Positions 25,665 through 34,018 of a DNA stretch of 64,000 nucleotides are shown here, in pieces (the stretch's first letter is position 1; each line of letters begins with the position of its first letter). A program made the translations under genes and the position numbers. Source of the DNA: Bacillota bacterium (GTDB lineage: Bacteria; Bacillota; Clostridia; Acetivibrionales; DSM-1351); NCBI GenBank assembly GCA_023409265.1, contig JAEYHZ010000004.1:62001-126000 (forward strand), in the 5' to 3' direction. Below the pieces are notes generated by a model, which was given only the letters and a program-made list of their open reading frames with translations, was not told where the DNA came from and made no database searches.

Positions 25665-27218
25665 ATGCATTCATCAGAAAAAATTATATTAAATAAGATA
25701 ACAGTAGTTGAAGAAGCGGCCAGATGCTTATTATGCCATGAAGCTCCCTGTACAGAAGCCTGTACTTCCGGGGAGGATCCCGCAAGAATGATCCGGGCCC
25801 TGCGGTTTGATAATCTTAAGGGTGCTGCTGCCAGAGTCCGTGCCTGCGACTGTGAAGCAAATGAAACAGCGGTTGCTGCTCAGGGTAAGTGTGAAGCTGC
25901 CTGTATCAGAACTGACTCACCGGTCAGGATCGGAGCTATTAAACGCTATCTTTCCGAAAACGTTAAGTCCCCTGAAGCTCTACCCGAGGTTGACCTGTCT
26001 ATTGAGTTCTGCGGAGTAAGATGTGAAAATCCTTTTTTTCTTTCTTCATCAATAGTTGCCAGCAATTATGAAATGTGTGCCAAAGCACTCGAAATGGGCT
26101 GGGCGGGAGTAGTATTCAAAACTATAGGTGTGTTGAGGCCTAAAGAGGTATCACCCCGATTTGATACTATCGGAAAAGAAGGGACACCTTTTATAGGTTT
26201 CAGAAATCTGGAACAGATTGCAGAGCATCCATTGGAAGAAAACCTCATGTGGATGAAGCAGCTGAAGGCCGATTATCCGAATAAGATATTGGTTGCTTCC
26301 ATCATGGGACAGACTGACGAGGAGTGGACATACCTTGCCAGGGCAGTTACTGAAATAGGTGCGGATATTATAGAGTGCAACTTTTCCTGTCCGCATATGA
26401 GCGGTGAAAATCTCGGGTCGGATGTGGGACAGAACCCCGAACTGGTTAAGCATTATACAGAATGTGTCCGCAGAGGAACAAATCTTCCAATACTGGCAAA
26501 GATGACTCCGAACCTGGGAAATATGGAGATACCTGCCGTGGCGGCCGTGGAGGGAGGAGCAGATGGAATTGCAGCCATAAATACTATAAAAAGTATTACT
26601 GGCATAGATTTGTCAGGTTTGGCTGCCACACCTGCCGTTGACGGCAAATCAGCCGTATCTGGATATTCCGGAAAGGCGGTAAAACCCATAGCACTGCGTT
26701 TCATACATGATATGGCTGTGCATAAGAAACTGGCAGGTATACCCCTTAGCGGTATGGGCGGCATAGAAACCTGGCGTGACGCTTTGGAGTTTATCCTTAT
26801 GGGCTGTGCCAACATACAGATAACCACTGCCGTAATGCAATATGGCTATAGAATAATTGATGATCTTATAGAAGGTTTCTCCTTCTTTATGGCCGAAAAT
26901 GGCTATAAAAGTGTGGATGAACTGGTCGGTAAAGCACTTCCGCAGATGGTTCCGGCAGAACTCCTTAACAGAGATACAATAGTATACCCTGTGTTGAACC
27001 GGGATAAATGTGTTGGCTGCGGACGCTGCTATATCTCATGTTATGATGCTGGACATCAGGCCATTATATGGGAGGGGGATAAAAGGAAGCCTGCTCTCTC
27101 TGGTAAAAAATGTGCCGGCTGCCACCTCTGTCTGCATGTCTGCCCGAATGGTGCAATAACTCCAGGCAAACGCATCAATAAACCCATTGTGGATAAAAGC
27201 ATTGCCGGAGTATTATAA
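25665..27218 (+). CDS. preA: Dihydropyrimidine dehydrogenase-like iron-sulfur flavoprotein (PreA with extra N-terminal Fe-S domain)
   Basis: 517 residues from ATG 25665 (AAGGAG upstream; a TTG at 25656 overlaps the ribosome site). It has three parts. The N-terminal domain (1-105) carries Cys21, 24, 29, 33 and Cys61, 63, 76, 80, like the two-cluster N-terminal domain of PreT and eukaryotic DPD. A DHOD-type FMN barrel (about 110-430) has the catalytic Cys242 in CNFSCPHMSGE. A C-terminal 2[4Fe-4S] domain has CVGCGRCYISC and CAGCHLCLHVC. It reduces uracil or thymine to the dihydro form. The FAD and NAD(P)H domains that normally sit between parts one and two in DPD, or in PreT, are absent, so its electron donor is unclear; ferredoxin is possible. 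Confidence 0.88.
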   Translation: MHSSEKIILNKITVVEEAARCLLCHEAPCTEACTSGEDPARMIRALRFDNLKGAAARVRACDCEANETAVAAQGKCEAACIRTDSPVRIGAIKRYLSENVKSPEALPEVDLSIEFCGVRCENPFFLSSSIVASNYEMCAKALEMGWAGVVFKTIGVLRPKEVSPRFDTIGKEGTPFIGFRNLEQIAEHPLEENLMWMKQLKADYPNKILVASIMGQTDEEWTYLARAVTEIGADIIECNFSCPHMSGENLGSDVGQNPELVKHYTECVRRGTNLPILAKMTPNLGNMEIPAVAAVEGGADGIAAINTIKSITGIDLSGLAATPAVDGKSAVSGYSGKAVKPIALRFIHDMAVHKKLAGIPLSGMGGIETWRDALEFILMGCANIQITTAVMQYGYRIIDDLIEGFSFFMAENGYKSVDELVGKALPQMVPAELLNRDTIVYPVLNRDKCVGCGRCYISCYDAGHQAIIWEGDKRKPALSGKKCAGCHLCLHVCPNGAITPGKRINKPIVDKSIAGVL

Positions 27219-27232
27219 ATGATTGATAAAAG

Positions 27233-27284
27233 TAACGTATTTATTAACGCTTAATAAAAACGTATTTATTAATGCTTAATAAAA
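27233..27284 (+). repeat. Two tandem 26-bp repeats containing an inverted repeat (candidate operator)
   Basis: AACGTATTTATTAACGCTTA and so on (27233-27258) is repeated at 27259-27284 with one C/T change. Each unit contains the dyad TATTAA-NGC-TTAATA. They lie between preA and pucR, about 50-100 bases before the regulator's start, suiting an autoregulatory site. Confidence 0.6.
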
Positions 27285-27330
27285 AAGATAGACTTATTCA
27301 CATTAAAATCAATGGTAAAGAGGTGAGGTT

Positions 27331-28494
27331 ATGGCAATTACTCTAGCAAAACTATGTGCAAATGTTGAAACTACTTATGGTATGAAGCTCCTTGCTGGTG
27401 CTGCCGGCATGGAAAACTTCGTTAGATGGGTTCACATGATTGAGGATAGAGAGGTACCCAGCTTTCTGCATGGTAACGAACTTGTTTTTACAACGGGAAT
27501 AGCCCAGCAGTTAAGGAATGACTGGATGCTTGAGTTTGCCTCCTCGGTGCTGAAAAAGAAAGCCAGCGGACTGGTTTTAAACCTTGGTCCGTATATAGAA
27601 TCAGTTCCCCATAAGATTATTGAATTTTGCGAGGAACAAAGTCTGCCATTATTTACTGTGCCCTGGTCGGTACGCCTAATTGATATTACCTACGACTTTT
27701 GTCATAGAATTGTGGCAAGTGAAGAAATAGAAATGGGGCTGGCTACCGCAATGAGAAACCTTATTTTTATGCCTCAGGAGGAAAAAGTCTATAAACCAAC
27801 ACTTGAAAGGCGCTGTTTTTATCCTGACTCCATGTACACCGTTGTGGCCTTGGAGCCTGTTTACCATAATGACAGTGTATTAAGCGAAGATGAAACAAGG
27901 AACCTAAGGCTTCAGGCCCAAAGATTGTTGAATAAGACTGGAAGACTGTTTAGTCTGTTCTTTTACGATAGAAAAATGATAGTTGTACTGCAGGAGTATT
28001 CTGAAAAACAGATAGATGAGTTTATTGATATGCTGCAAAAAATATGTGAGCTTCACGGAGTACAGTATAAGCTCCATGCGGGAGTAAGTCCCACCGGAAA
28101 GGGATATCTGTTTATCTCGGATGCCTACAATAAAGCTATTATGGGGCTTAGAATCGCAAAGCTCCATAACAGGAAAAGTGTTCATTACCAGACAATGGGA
28201 TTGTACAAACTGCTGGTTTCGGTAAACGACAGCAATATTCTGTCTGAAATATATATGGAAAGTCTTGGAGAACTTGATGAGTTTGATCAAAAAAACGGAA
28301 CAGATTACATGACGACGCTGCGATGTTATCTTGAGCACAACTCCAGTGTTCAGGAGGTAGCCCAAATGACCTTTGTCCACAGGAATACTGTTAATTACAA
28401 AATAAAAAGGATCAGAGAAATATTGAAGTGCGACTTTGATTATGAAAACAAGCTGAAGCTGATGTTGGCGTTTTTCATCAGAGATTTGCTTTAA
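27331..28494 (+). CDS. PucR-family transcriptional regulator
   Basis: 387 residues. N-terminal PucR domain (about 1-125; sequence RWVHMIEDREVPSFLHGNELVFTTG is typical), a GGDEF-like central region (about 165-300), and a C-terminal PucR helix-turn-helix (LEHNSSVQEVAQMTFVHRNTVNYKIKRIREIL). Family members activate purine, allantoin, pyrimidine or amino-acid catabolism. GAGGTGAGG precedes the ATG. Its position inside the locus, after preA and before the aminotransferase, makes it the probable pathway-specific regulator. Confidence 0.92.
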   Translation: MAITLAKLCANVETTYGMKLLAGAAGMENFVRWVHMIEDREVPSFLHGNELVFTTGIAQQLRNDWMLEFASSVLKKKASGLVLNLGPYIESVPHKIIEFCEEQSLPLFTVPWSVRLIDITYDFCHRIVASEEIEMGLATAMRNLIFMPQEEKVYKPTLERRCFYPDSMYTVVALEPVYHNDSVLSEDETRNLRLQAQRLLNKTGRLFSLFFYDRKMIVVLQEYSEKQIDEFIDMLQKICELHGVQYKLHAGVSPTGKGYLFISDAYNKAIMGLRIAKLHNRKSVHYQTMGLYKLLVSVNDSNILSEIYMESLGELDEFDQKNGTDYMTTLRCYLEHNSSVQEVAQMTFVHRNTVNYKIKRIREILKCDFDYENKLKLMLAFFIRDLL

Positions 28495-28619
28495 GGTTAA
28501 AACCGGCTTTGCCAGGCTATATAGAATTGGCACTTATAATTTGAGTGCAGTGGGTTTTATTGGGCTGAGGCATAGAAATCTTTGTATCTAAGAGCGTATA
28601 ATGTGACGGCTGACAGTGA

Positions 28620-28776
28620 TATAATGAGGCAATAAATATTCCATGCTGCTGTCCACAAGGTGTCCTTGGGGTGACCTTGTGGAAAACTTGGGCACCTTTG
28701 CCTCATTGAAACGCGTTTAAGGTAAGAAAATTTTTCTACAGTCGAAAAATTTTCCGCTGAACAAATGCGTTATAAT
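28620..28776 (+). repeat. Dispersed hairpin element, copy A
   Basis: Begins TATAATGAGGCA and ends ATGCGTTATAA. A GAGGCA/TGCCTC stem encloses a variable section with its own strong hairpin (TCCACAAGGT/ACCTTGTGGA). Then come ATTGAAACG, AAGGTA and an AT-rich stem AGAAAATTTTT/AAAAATTTTC around CTACAGTCG. It ends 37 bases before the aminotransferase start. Copies B and C share the order and the constant parts. The rest of the 28495-28813 gap is featureless. Confidence 0.8.
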
Positions 28777-28813
28777 CAACCTAAAATTTTAAAAAGAAGA
28801 GAGGTCTTATACT

Positions 28814-30139
28814 ATGAATAAGGATGAAATCAAAAGCTTGTCAATAAATTACAACCTTCAGTCCTGGTCAAAACAGAAGGGCTTGAATCCAATTCCGGTA
28901 AAAAAAGGAGAGGGAATATATTTCTGGGATTTTGACGGTAACAGGTATTCAGATATGTCTTCACAGCTGGTTAATCTAAATGTTGGGCATGGAAACCGTA
29001 AAATTATTGATGCAATTAAGGAACAGGCTGAAAAATACTGTTATATATCACCAAGCTATGCAAGTGAGCCCCGTGCTAAACTAGCTAAAATGATAATTGA
29101 CCTTATGCCGGACAATATGGGTAAGGTATTTTTTACCAATGGTGGAGCAGATGCAAACGAAAATGCAGTAAAAATGGCCCGCATGTTTACAGGGCGTAAC
29201 AAGATATTCTCACGCTACCGCAGCTATCACGGTTCTACATACGGTGCCGGAAATCTTACCGGCGAGCCCAGGAGATATCCTTTGGAACCCGGAATTCCAG
29301 GTTTTATTAAATTCTTCGATCCATATATATATCGTGAACAGATTGTTTTTGCCTCGGAGATGGAAGCCTCGGATTACTACGTGGCAAAGCTTCGTGAACA
29401 GGTTGTATATGAGGGTGCTGATAATGTTGCTGCTATTGTACTTGAAACAGTTACGGGTTCAAATGGAGTGATTATTCCACCGGTTGGATATTTGAAGGGT
29501 GTACGCAGCATATGCGATGACTATGGAATACTGCTCATTTGCGACGAAGTTATGGCCGGTTTTGGCAGAACAGGCAGGATGTTCGGCTTTGAAAACTGGG
29601 ATGTTAAGCCTGATCTTGTTACTTTCGCAAAAGGTGTCACCTGCGGATATGTTCAACTGGGTGGGGTAGCTGTAAGCAAGCCTATAGCCGAGTTCTTTGA
29701 TGAAAATGTTCTAAAATGCGGCCTGACCTACAGCGGTCATCCGTTGGCCTGTGCGGCCGGAATAGCCTGTCTGGAATTCTATCTGGAAAACAATGTGCTT
29801 GATAATGTAAATAAAAGCGGGAAGGTTCTGGGTGAGGAACTTGAAGCCTTGAAGGAAAAACACCCAAGCGTCGGAGATGTGAGATACATCGGTTTATTTT
29901 CAGCAATAGAACTGGTAAAGGACAAGAAAACCCGTGAACCATTGGTTCCTTACGGCAGTGACCCAAAGGCTGTTATGAAGTCAATAATAGGAAAGCTAGG
30001 AAAAGAAGGCTTTATGACTTATTCCCATGAAAACATGATTCTTGTAGCACCTCCTCTCATTATCACACCTGAACAGATCCGTGAAGAAATGGCAAAAGTG
30101 GATAGAGTTTTGACAGTTGTAGATAATGAATTACTTTGA
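28814..30139 (+). CDS. Class III (omega) aminotransferase, probable beta-alanine or taurine:pyruvate type
   Basis: 441 residues, PLP-dependent. Features: substrate-entry region YSDMSSQLVNLNVGHGN, FFTNGGADANENAVKMAR, SYHGSTYGAGNLTGEPRR, PLP aspartate in LLICDEVMAGFGRTG, and PLP lysine in TFAKGVTCGY near residue 275. Overall it resembles taurine-pyruvate and beta-alanine aminotransferases. In a pyrimidine pathway it would convert beta-alanine (or 3-aminoisobutyrate) to malonate semialdehyde, which the next gene's alcohol dehydrogenase could reduce. Taurine to sulfoacetaldehyde is the alternative reading, since taurine loci use the same enzyme types. A dispersed hairpin element precedes it. Confidence 0.9.
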   Translation: MNKDEIKSLSINYNLQSWSKQKGLNPIPVKKGEGIYFWDFDGNRYSDMSSQLVNLNVGHGNRKIIDAIKEQAEKYCYISPSYASEPRAKLAKMIIDLMPDNMGKVFFTNGGADANENAVKMARMFTGRNKIFSRYRSYHGSTYGAGNLTGEPRRYPLEPGIPGFIKFFDPYIYREQIVFASEMEASDYYVAKLREQVVYEGADNVAAIVLETVTGSNGVIIPPVGYLKGVRSICDDYGILLICDEVMAGFGRTGRMFGFENWDVKPDLVTFAKGVTCGYVQLGGVAVSKPIAEFFDENVLKCGLTYSGHPLACAAGIACLEFYLENNVLDNVNKSGKVLGEELEALKEKHPSVGDVRYIGLFSAIELVKDKKTREPLVPYGSDPKAVMKSIIGKLGKEGFMTYSHENMILVAPPLIITPEQIREEMAKVDRVLTVVDNELL

Positions 30140-30284
30140 TATTATCAACTTATAAGATAATAATATTATATTGGTTATGGGATATTTTTATAGGTTTGAA
30201 AAAGAAACCTGCCATAGCTATTCATTTACTGAGGAGGCAAGGTTGAAAGAAATTTTAAATATATATAAAGGAGGTACCGTGCCC

Positions 30285-30344
30285 ATGCCATTTCTATCAT
30301 TGCGTTTTGTGAAAAATGCTGGGCATGGGGATATTTATGAGTAA
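30285..30344 (+). CDS. Small upstream ORF (19 residues) coupled to the alcohol dehydrogenase
   Basis: ATG 30285 (or GTG 30279, in frame) follows AAGGAGG at 30268-30274 and encodes MPFLSLRFVKNAGHGDIYE. Its stop (30342-30344) overlaps the start of the alcohol dehydrogenase (30337). CCCATGCC (30282-30289) pairs with GGCATGGG (30322-30329), a hairpin that covers both the small ORF start and the weak ribosome site of the next gene. Translation of the small ORF would open the hairpin, so it looks like a coupling or leader peptide. The sequence is not one I recognise. Confidence 0.45.
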   Translation: MPFLSLRFVKNAGHGDIYE

Positions 30345-31449
30345 ATTTTACTATATGCCGACAAAGGTTATTATGGGGAACGGCTGTATCACTGCCAACA
30401 GCGGATTGCTGGCAGATATGGGGAAAAAGGCCCTCATAGTCACAGGGAGGCATTCAGCAAAGGCAAACGGCTCTCTTGAAGACGTTACAGCAGTACTGAA
30501 TTCCAATAAACAGGAATATGTTATTTTCGACAGTGTAATGGCAAATCCTACCATAGAATGTGCATATGCCGGTGCCGCCTTTGCCAGAGAGCACTCCGCG
30601 GATTTCGTTATAGCCATAGGCGGCGGCTCACCAATGGATGCGGCAAAGGCCATGGCACTGCTGGCAAGACAGGATATAAAGGAGGAGGACTTGTTTTCAG
30701 GTGTTTATACCGGAGATGTTCTACCCATGGCCTTTGTACCAACTACAGCAGGTACAGGCTCAGAGGTGACTCAATACTCCATACTTACAAACCACAAGGC
30801 CGAAACCAAAACGAGCATAGCATCCCCTGTAATTTTCCCCAGGCTTGCTTTTCTTGATGCAAGGTATATGGAGGGACTGTCATATTCAACTACAATAAAT
30901 ACAGCTATTGATGCCCTTTCCCACTCTGTGGAGGGGATGCTGTCCATTAGAGCCAGCACAATCTCTGACAGCCTTGCCATGGAAAGTATAAGCCTGATTG
31001 CTTCCTGCTTTGAGTCCTTAAAAAACAAGTCACTGACTCATGGACAGCGTGAAAGCCTGCTGTATGCTTCGACTTTGGCAGGTATGGTCATTGCGAATAC
31101 CGGAACAACTGCAGTACATTCAATGGGGTATTCCCTTACTTACTATAAGGATATAGATCATGGAAGAGCTAATGGCCTTTTACTGGCAGCTTTCCTGGGT
31201 TTTGTCGAAAAAAGCCTGCCTGACAGGGTAGGTACCATACTTTCAGGTATGAAGGTGGCGTCGATAAGTGAATTCTCGTCAGTACTAAATGAGCTGCTTG
31301 GAGAAAAGGAAAGCATTACGATGGATGAAATAAACAGCTACTGTCTGAAAGCAATGAAGACAAAAAATATCACAAACTGCATGGTTGTGCCAGGACAGGA
31401 GGATTTGCTGGAAACCTTCAAAGCCAGTTTTCATGGAGCAATAAAATAA
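30337..31449 (+). CDS. Iron-containing (group III) alcohol dehydrogenase
   Basis: 370 residues from ATG 30337; MSKFYYMPTKVIMG is the standard start of the family. NAD(P)-binding GGGSPMDAAKAMAL and the metal ligands in AIDALSHSVEG (Asp, His), AVHSMGYSL and DHGRANG (His, His) are present. Its neighbours suggest it reduces malonate semialdehyde to 3-hydroxypropionate and regenerates NAD(P)+, ending a reductive pyrimidine pathway. Sulfoacetaldehyde reductase is the alternative if the locus handles taurine. Its own ribosome site is weak and buried in a hairpin with an upstream ORF, so its translation is probably coupled. A terminator follows at 31558. Confidence 0.9.
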   Translation: MSKFYYMPTKVIMGNGCITANSGLLADMGKKALIVTGRHSAKANGSLEDVTAVLNSNKQEYVIFDSVMANPTIECAYAGAAFAREHSADFVIAIGGGSPMDAAKAMALLARQDIKEEDLFSGVYTGDVLPMAFVPTTAGTGSEVTQYSILTNHKAETKTSIASPVIFPRLAFLDARYMEGLSYSTTINTAIDALSHSVEGMLSIRASTISDSLAMESISLIASCFESLKNKSLTHGQRESLLYASTLAGMVIANTGTTAVHSMGYSLTYYKDIDHGRANGLLLAAFLGFVEKSLPDRVGTILSGMKVASISEFSSVLNELLGEKESITMDEINSYCLKAMKTKNITNCMVVPGQEDLLETFKASFHGAIK

Positions 31450-31557
31450 ATACTCAATTAAGTAAGTCATACAAAAACTTCTTTCCGAGTATAAACTTTA
31501 AGTAAAAAGCTCCAAAAGAGTTGTATTACAATATAAAATAGTTAAAGATTTCCTGCT

Positions 31558-31595
31558 GAGCTTTTTCGGGTGTTACCCCGCATAAGCTCTTTTTT
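31558..31595 (+). terminator. Terminator of the alcohol dehydrogenase transcript
   Basis: GAGCTT and AAGCTC close a stem with an inner CGGG/CCCG pair, followed by a T run. Confidence 0.75.
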
Positions 31596-31654
31596 ACTTT
31601 TCAGATTAAATGATAACATAAAGGTACCGTATGAATTACCCTTTCCACTTACAC

Positions 31655-31683
31655 TTGACATACAAATAAAATAAGTTGATAAT
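31655..31683 (+). promoter_or_regulatory. Promoter upstream of the radical SAM genes
   Basis: TTGACA, 17 bases, GATAAT. The leader to 32121 is about 430 nt and contains dispersed element copy B. A TGC-TATAAT at 31917-31925 may be a second start point without a good -35. Confidence 0.55.
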
Positions 31684-31767
31684 ACATACGTATGTGTTCA
31701 TAACAGTCAGAGCTTGACTTGTTTTCAACCTGATTTTATATTTTAAAAAATAAAATTTAGGGTATAT

Positions 31768-31866
31768 TATAATAAAGAGGCTATATATTCGCCTCGTTGA
31801 AACTTGTTTAATTTAAGAAATTTTTCTGCAGCCGAAGAATTTTTTATTGAACCTATGCTTTATTAA
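31768..31866 (+). repeat. Dispersed hairpin element, copy B (short form)
   Basis: TATAATAAAGAGGC, a 9-base loop, GCCTCGTTGAAAC, then AAGAAATTTTTCTGCAGCCG, AT-rich stem and ATGCTTTATTAA. The variable section of copies A and C is cut to 9 bases, but the order of constant parts is the same. It lies in the 671-base gap before the radical SAM gene. Confidence 0.75.
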
Positions 31867-32120
31867 CACTACTTTTATGTGTTTGAAAAAATTGTATTAT
31901 CATATTGGGTTTGTTCTGCTATAATAAATTCTGGTAAATAGTGAAAATAAACCTTTGGACTTAAGAAGAATTAAGTTTTGTTCTTTTTTTTTGGCTTTTT
32001 AATTAACTGAAATAAAAATATTTATATATAAATTAATATGTGGCACGGGTATTAAATTGGATTTTATCCCAATTCTGAGGAGGGGTAATTCATATATCCC
32101 GTTGCAGAATTGGAGATAAA

Positions 32121-33962
32121 ATGGGGATAAAACTTTCGGATGCACTATTGAAGAGTGTTGAAAAACCATCTAGATATACAGGTAACGAGTGGAACAGCGT
32201 AATAAAGGATCCTGAAAGTGTCAATATAAGATTTGCTTTCTGCTTTCCCGATACCTATGAAATCGGAATGTCCCATCTGGGAATGAAAATTTTATATCAT
32301 CTTCTCAATGAAAGACAGGATTGTTACTGTGAAAGGGTATTTGCACCCTGGACAGACATGGAAAGCAAGATGAGAGAGAATAATATTCCTCTTTATTCTC
32401 TTGAGACAAAAGATCCTATAAAGACTTTTGATTTTGTTGGTTTTACACTCCAATACGAAATGAGTTTTTCAAATATAGTAAATATGCTTGACCTTGCCGG
32501 AATTCCAATTTTATCCCAAGACAGAGAGGGTGAGGTTCCCTTTGTCTGTGCCGGGGGCCCATGTGCATACAATCCTGAGCCATTGGCAGATATAGTTGAT
32601 TTCTTCATGATGGGTGAGGGAGAAGAAATAATAAATGAGGTAATGGATGTTTATGGACAGTGGAAAGGTACCGGGAAACCCAGACAGGCTTTCCTTGAAG
32701 AAATAGTCAAAATAGAGGGTATTTACGTTCCTTCCTTTTATGAATTTACCTATAAGGAAGACGGTACCATAAAAAACTTCCAGCCTTTAAAACTGCATTA
32801 CCCGACAAAAATAAAGAAGCGTATTATAAAGGACATGGATAAGGTATATTTTCCCGATAAGATTATTGTTCCTTATACAGACATAGTTCACGACAGGATA
32901 ATGCTGGAGATTTTCAGAGGTTGTACAAGAGGCTGCCGTTTTTGTCAGGCCGGCTTTATTTACAGGCCTGTACGGGAGAAAAGCCATGAAAGATTGCTGG
33001 AACTGGCAAGAAAGCTTGAGGAAAGCACCGGGTATGAAGAAATATCATTGACTTCCTTAAGTACAAGTGATTATACAGGGCTGGAGCCATTGACAACAGG
33101 TTTGTTGGAGGATATGGAAGAGAGAAAGGTAAACCTGTCGCTGCCTTCTTTAAGAATAGACTCCTTTTCTCTGGATCTGATGGAAAAGGCACAAAAGGTT
33201 CGTAAAAGCGGACTTACCTTTGCGCCTGAAGCAGGTACCCAGAGGCTGAGAGATGTTATTAACAAGGGTGTAACGGAAGATGACCTGTTAAATGCAGTTT
33301 CGCTGGCCTTTAACGGCGGATGGAGCGGTGTGAAACTATACTTTATGCTGGGCCTTCCTACTGAAACAATGGAAGATGTGGAAGGTATTGCTGACCTGGC
33401 TTACAAGGTGGTTGATGTATACAGAAATGTTCCCAGGGAAAAAAGAGGAAAGAATCTGAATGTAACTGTCAGTACGGCAACCTTTGTGCCCAAAGCCTTT
33501 ACACCCTTTCAATGGGAGGCTCAGGACGGCATTGATAATGTAAACCGGAAACAAATGAGGCTTAAGGACAAAATCCGTTCCAAGCAAATAACATATAACT
33601 ATCATGAAAACAAACTGAGTTTTATGGAGGCTGTATTTGCCAGAGGCGACAGAAGAACCTGTAAGGTACTGATCAAGGCATGGCAGTCAGGGTGTAAATT
33701 TGACGGATGGGGTGAACATTTCAAATATGATGTTTGGATGAAAGCCTTTGAAGAATGCGGAGTCGATCCATATTTCTATGCCACCCGAAAAAGAGAGTAT
33801 GATGAGGTTTTGCCCTGGGATCATGTTGATATTGGTGTATCAAAGAAATATTTAATAAATGAGTATAAAAAGGCACTGGAAGAAAAGGTAACGCCAAACT
33901 GCAGGGTAGACTGCGGAGGCTGCGGAGCCGCAGGCTTTAAAAGCGGTATTTGTGAGAAGTGA
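32121..33962 (+). CDS. B12-binding-type radical SAM protein (TIGR03960 family)
   Basis: 613 residues. The N-terminal part (1-200) resembles the cobalamin-binding fold, though the classic DxHxxG is not evident. The radical SAM cluster motif is GCTRGCRFC (CxxxCxxC) near residue 270, followed by the TIM barrel. DUF2344-type partners always follow such proteins; here the partner starts 57 bases after this stop. The tail CRVDCGGCGAAGFKSGICEK has extra Cys that may hold a second cluster. Function is not established; the pair commonly sits beside rng, rplU and rpmA in Clostridia, as here. Confidence 0.9.
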   Translation: MGIKLSDALLKSVEKPSRYTGNEWNSVIKDPESVNIRFAFCFPDTYEIGMSHLGMKILYHLLNERQDCYCERVFAPWTDMESKMRENNIPLYSLETKDPIKTFDFVGFTLQYEMSFSNIVNMLDLAGIPILSQDREGEVPFVCAGGPCAYNPEPLADIVDFFMMGEGEEIINEVMDVYGQWKGTGKPRQAFLEEIVKIEGIYVPSFYEFTYKEDGTIKNFQPLKLHYPTKIKKRIIKDMDKVYFPDKIIVPYTDIVHDRIMLEIFRGCTRGCRFCQAGFIYRPVREKSHERLLELARKLEESTGYEEISLTSLSTSDYTGLEPLTTGLLEDMEERKVNLSLPSLRIDSFSLDLMEKAQKVRKSGLTFAPEAGTQRLRDVINKGVTEDDLLNAVSLAFNGGWSGVKLYFMLGLPTETMEDVEGIADLAYKVVDVYRNVPREKRGKNLNVTVSTATFVPKAFTPFQWEAQDGIDNVNRKQMRLKDKIRSKQITYNYHENKLSFMEAVFARGDRRTCKVLIKAWQSGCKFDGWGEHFKYDVWMKAFEECGVDPYFYATRKREYDEVLPWDHVDIGVSKKYLINEYKKALEEKVTPNCRVDCGGCGAAGFKSGICEK

Positions 33963-34018
33963 TCTTTTTCTTAATTATGCAAGCTGCATGTGAAAGTATG
34001 CAGTTAGGGAGGTTTAAA

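Noticed and set aside
28701..28712. TTGAAAC, as at the 3' end of many CRISPR repeats
   Set aside because: It occurs once in each of three dispersed elements with no spacer spacing and no cas genes; it is part of the hairpin element.
28814..31449. Firm call of taurine degradation
   Set aside because: Aminotransferase and iron ADH types fit, but hydantoinase and dihydropyrimidine dehydrogenase in the locus point to pyrimidines; kept only as an alternative.
31958..31992. Possible terminator before the radical SAM gene
   Set aside because: ACTTAA/TTAAGT stem is only about 6 bp with A/T pairs and lies between promoter and gene; too weak to list.
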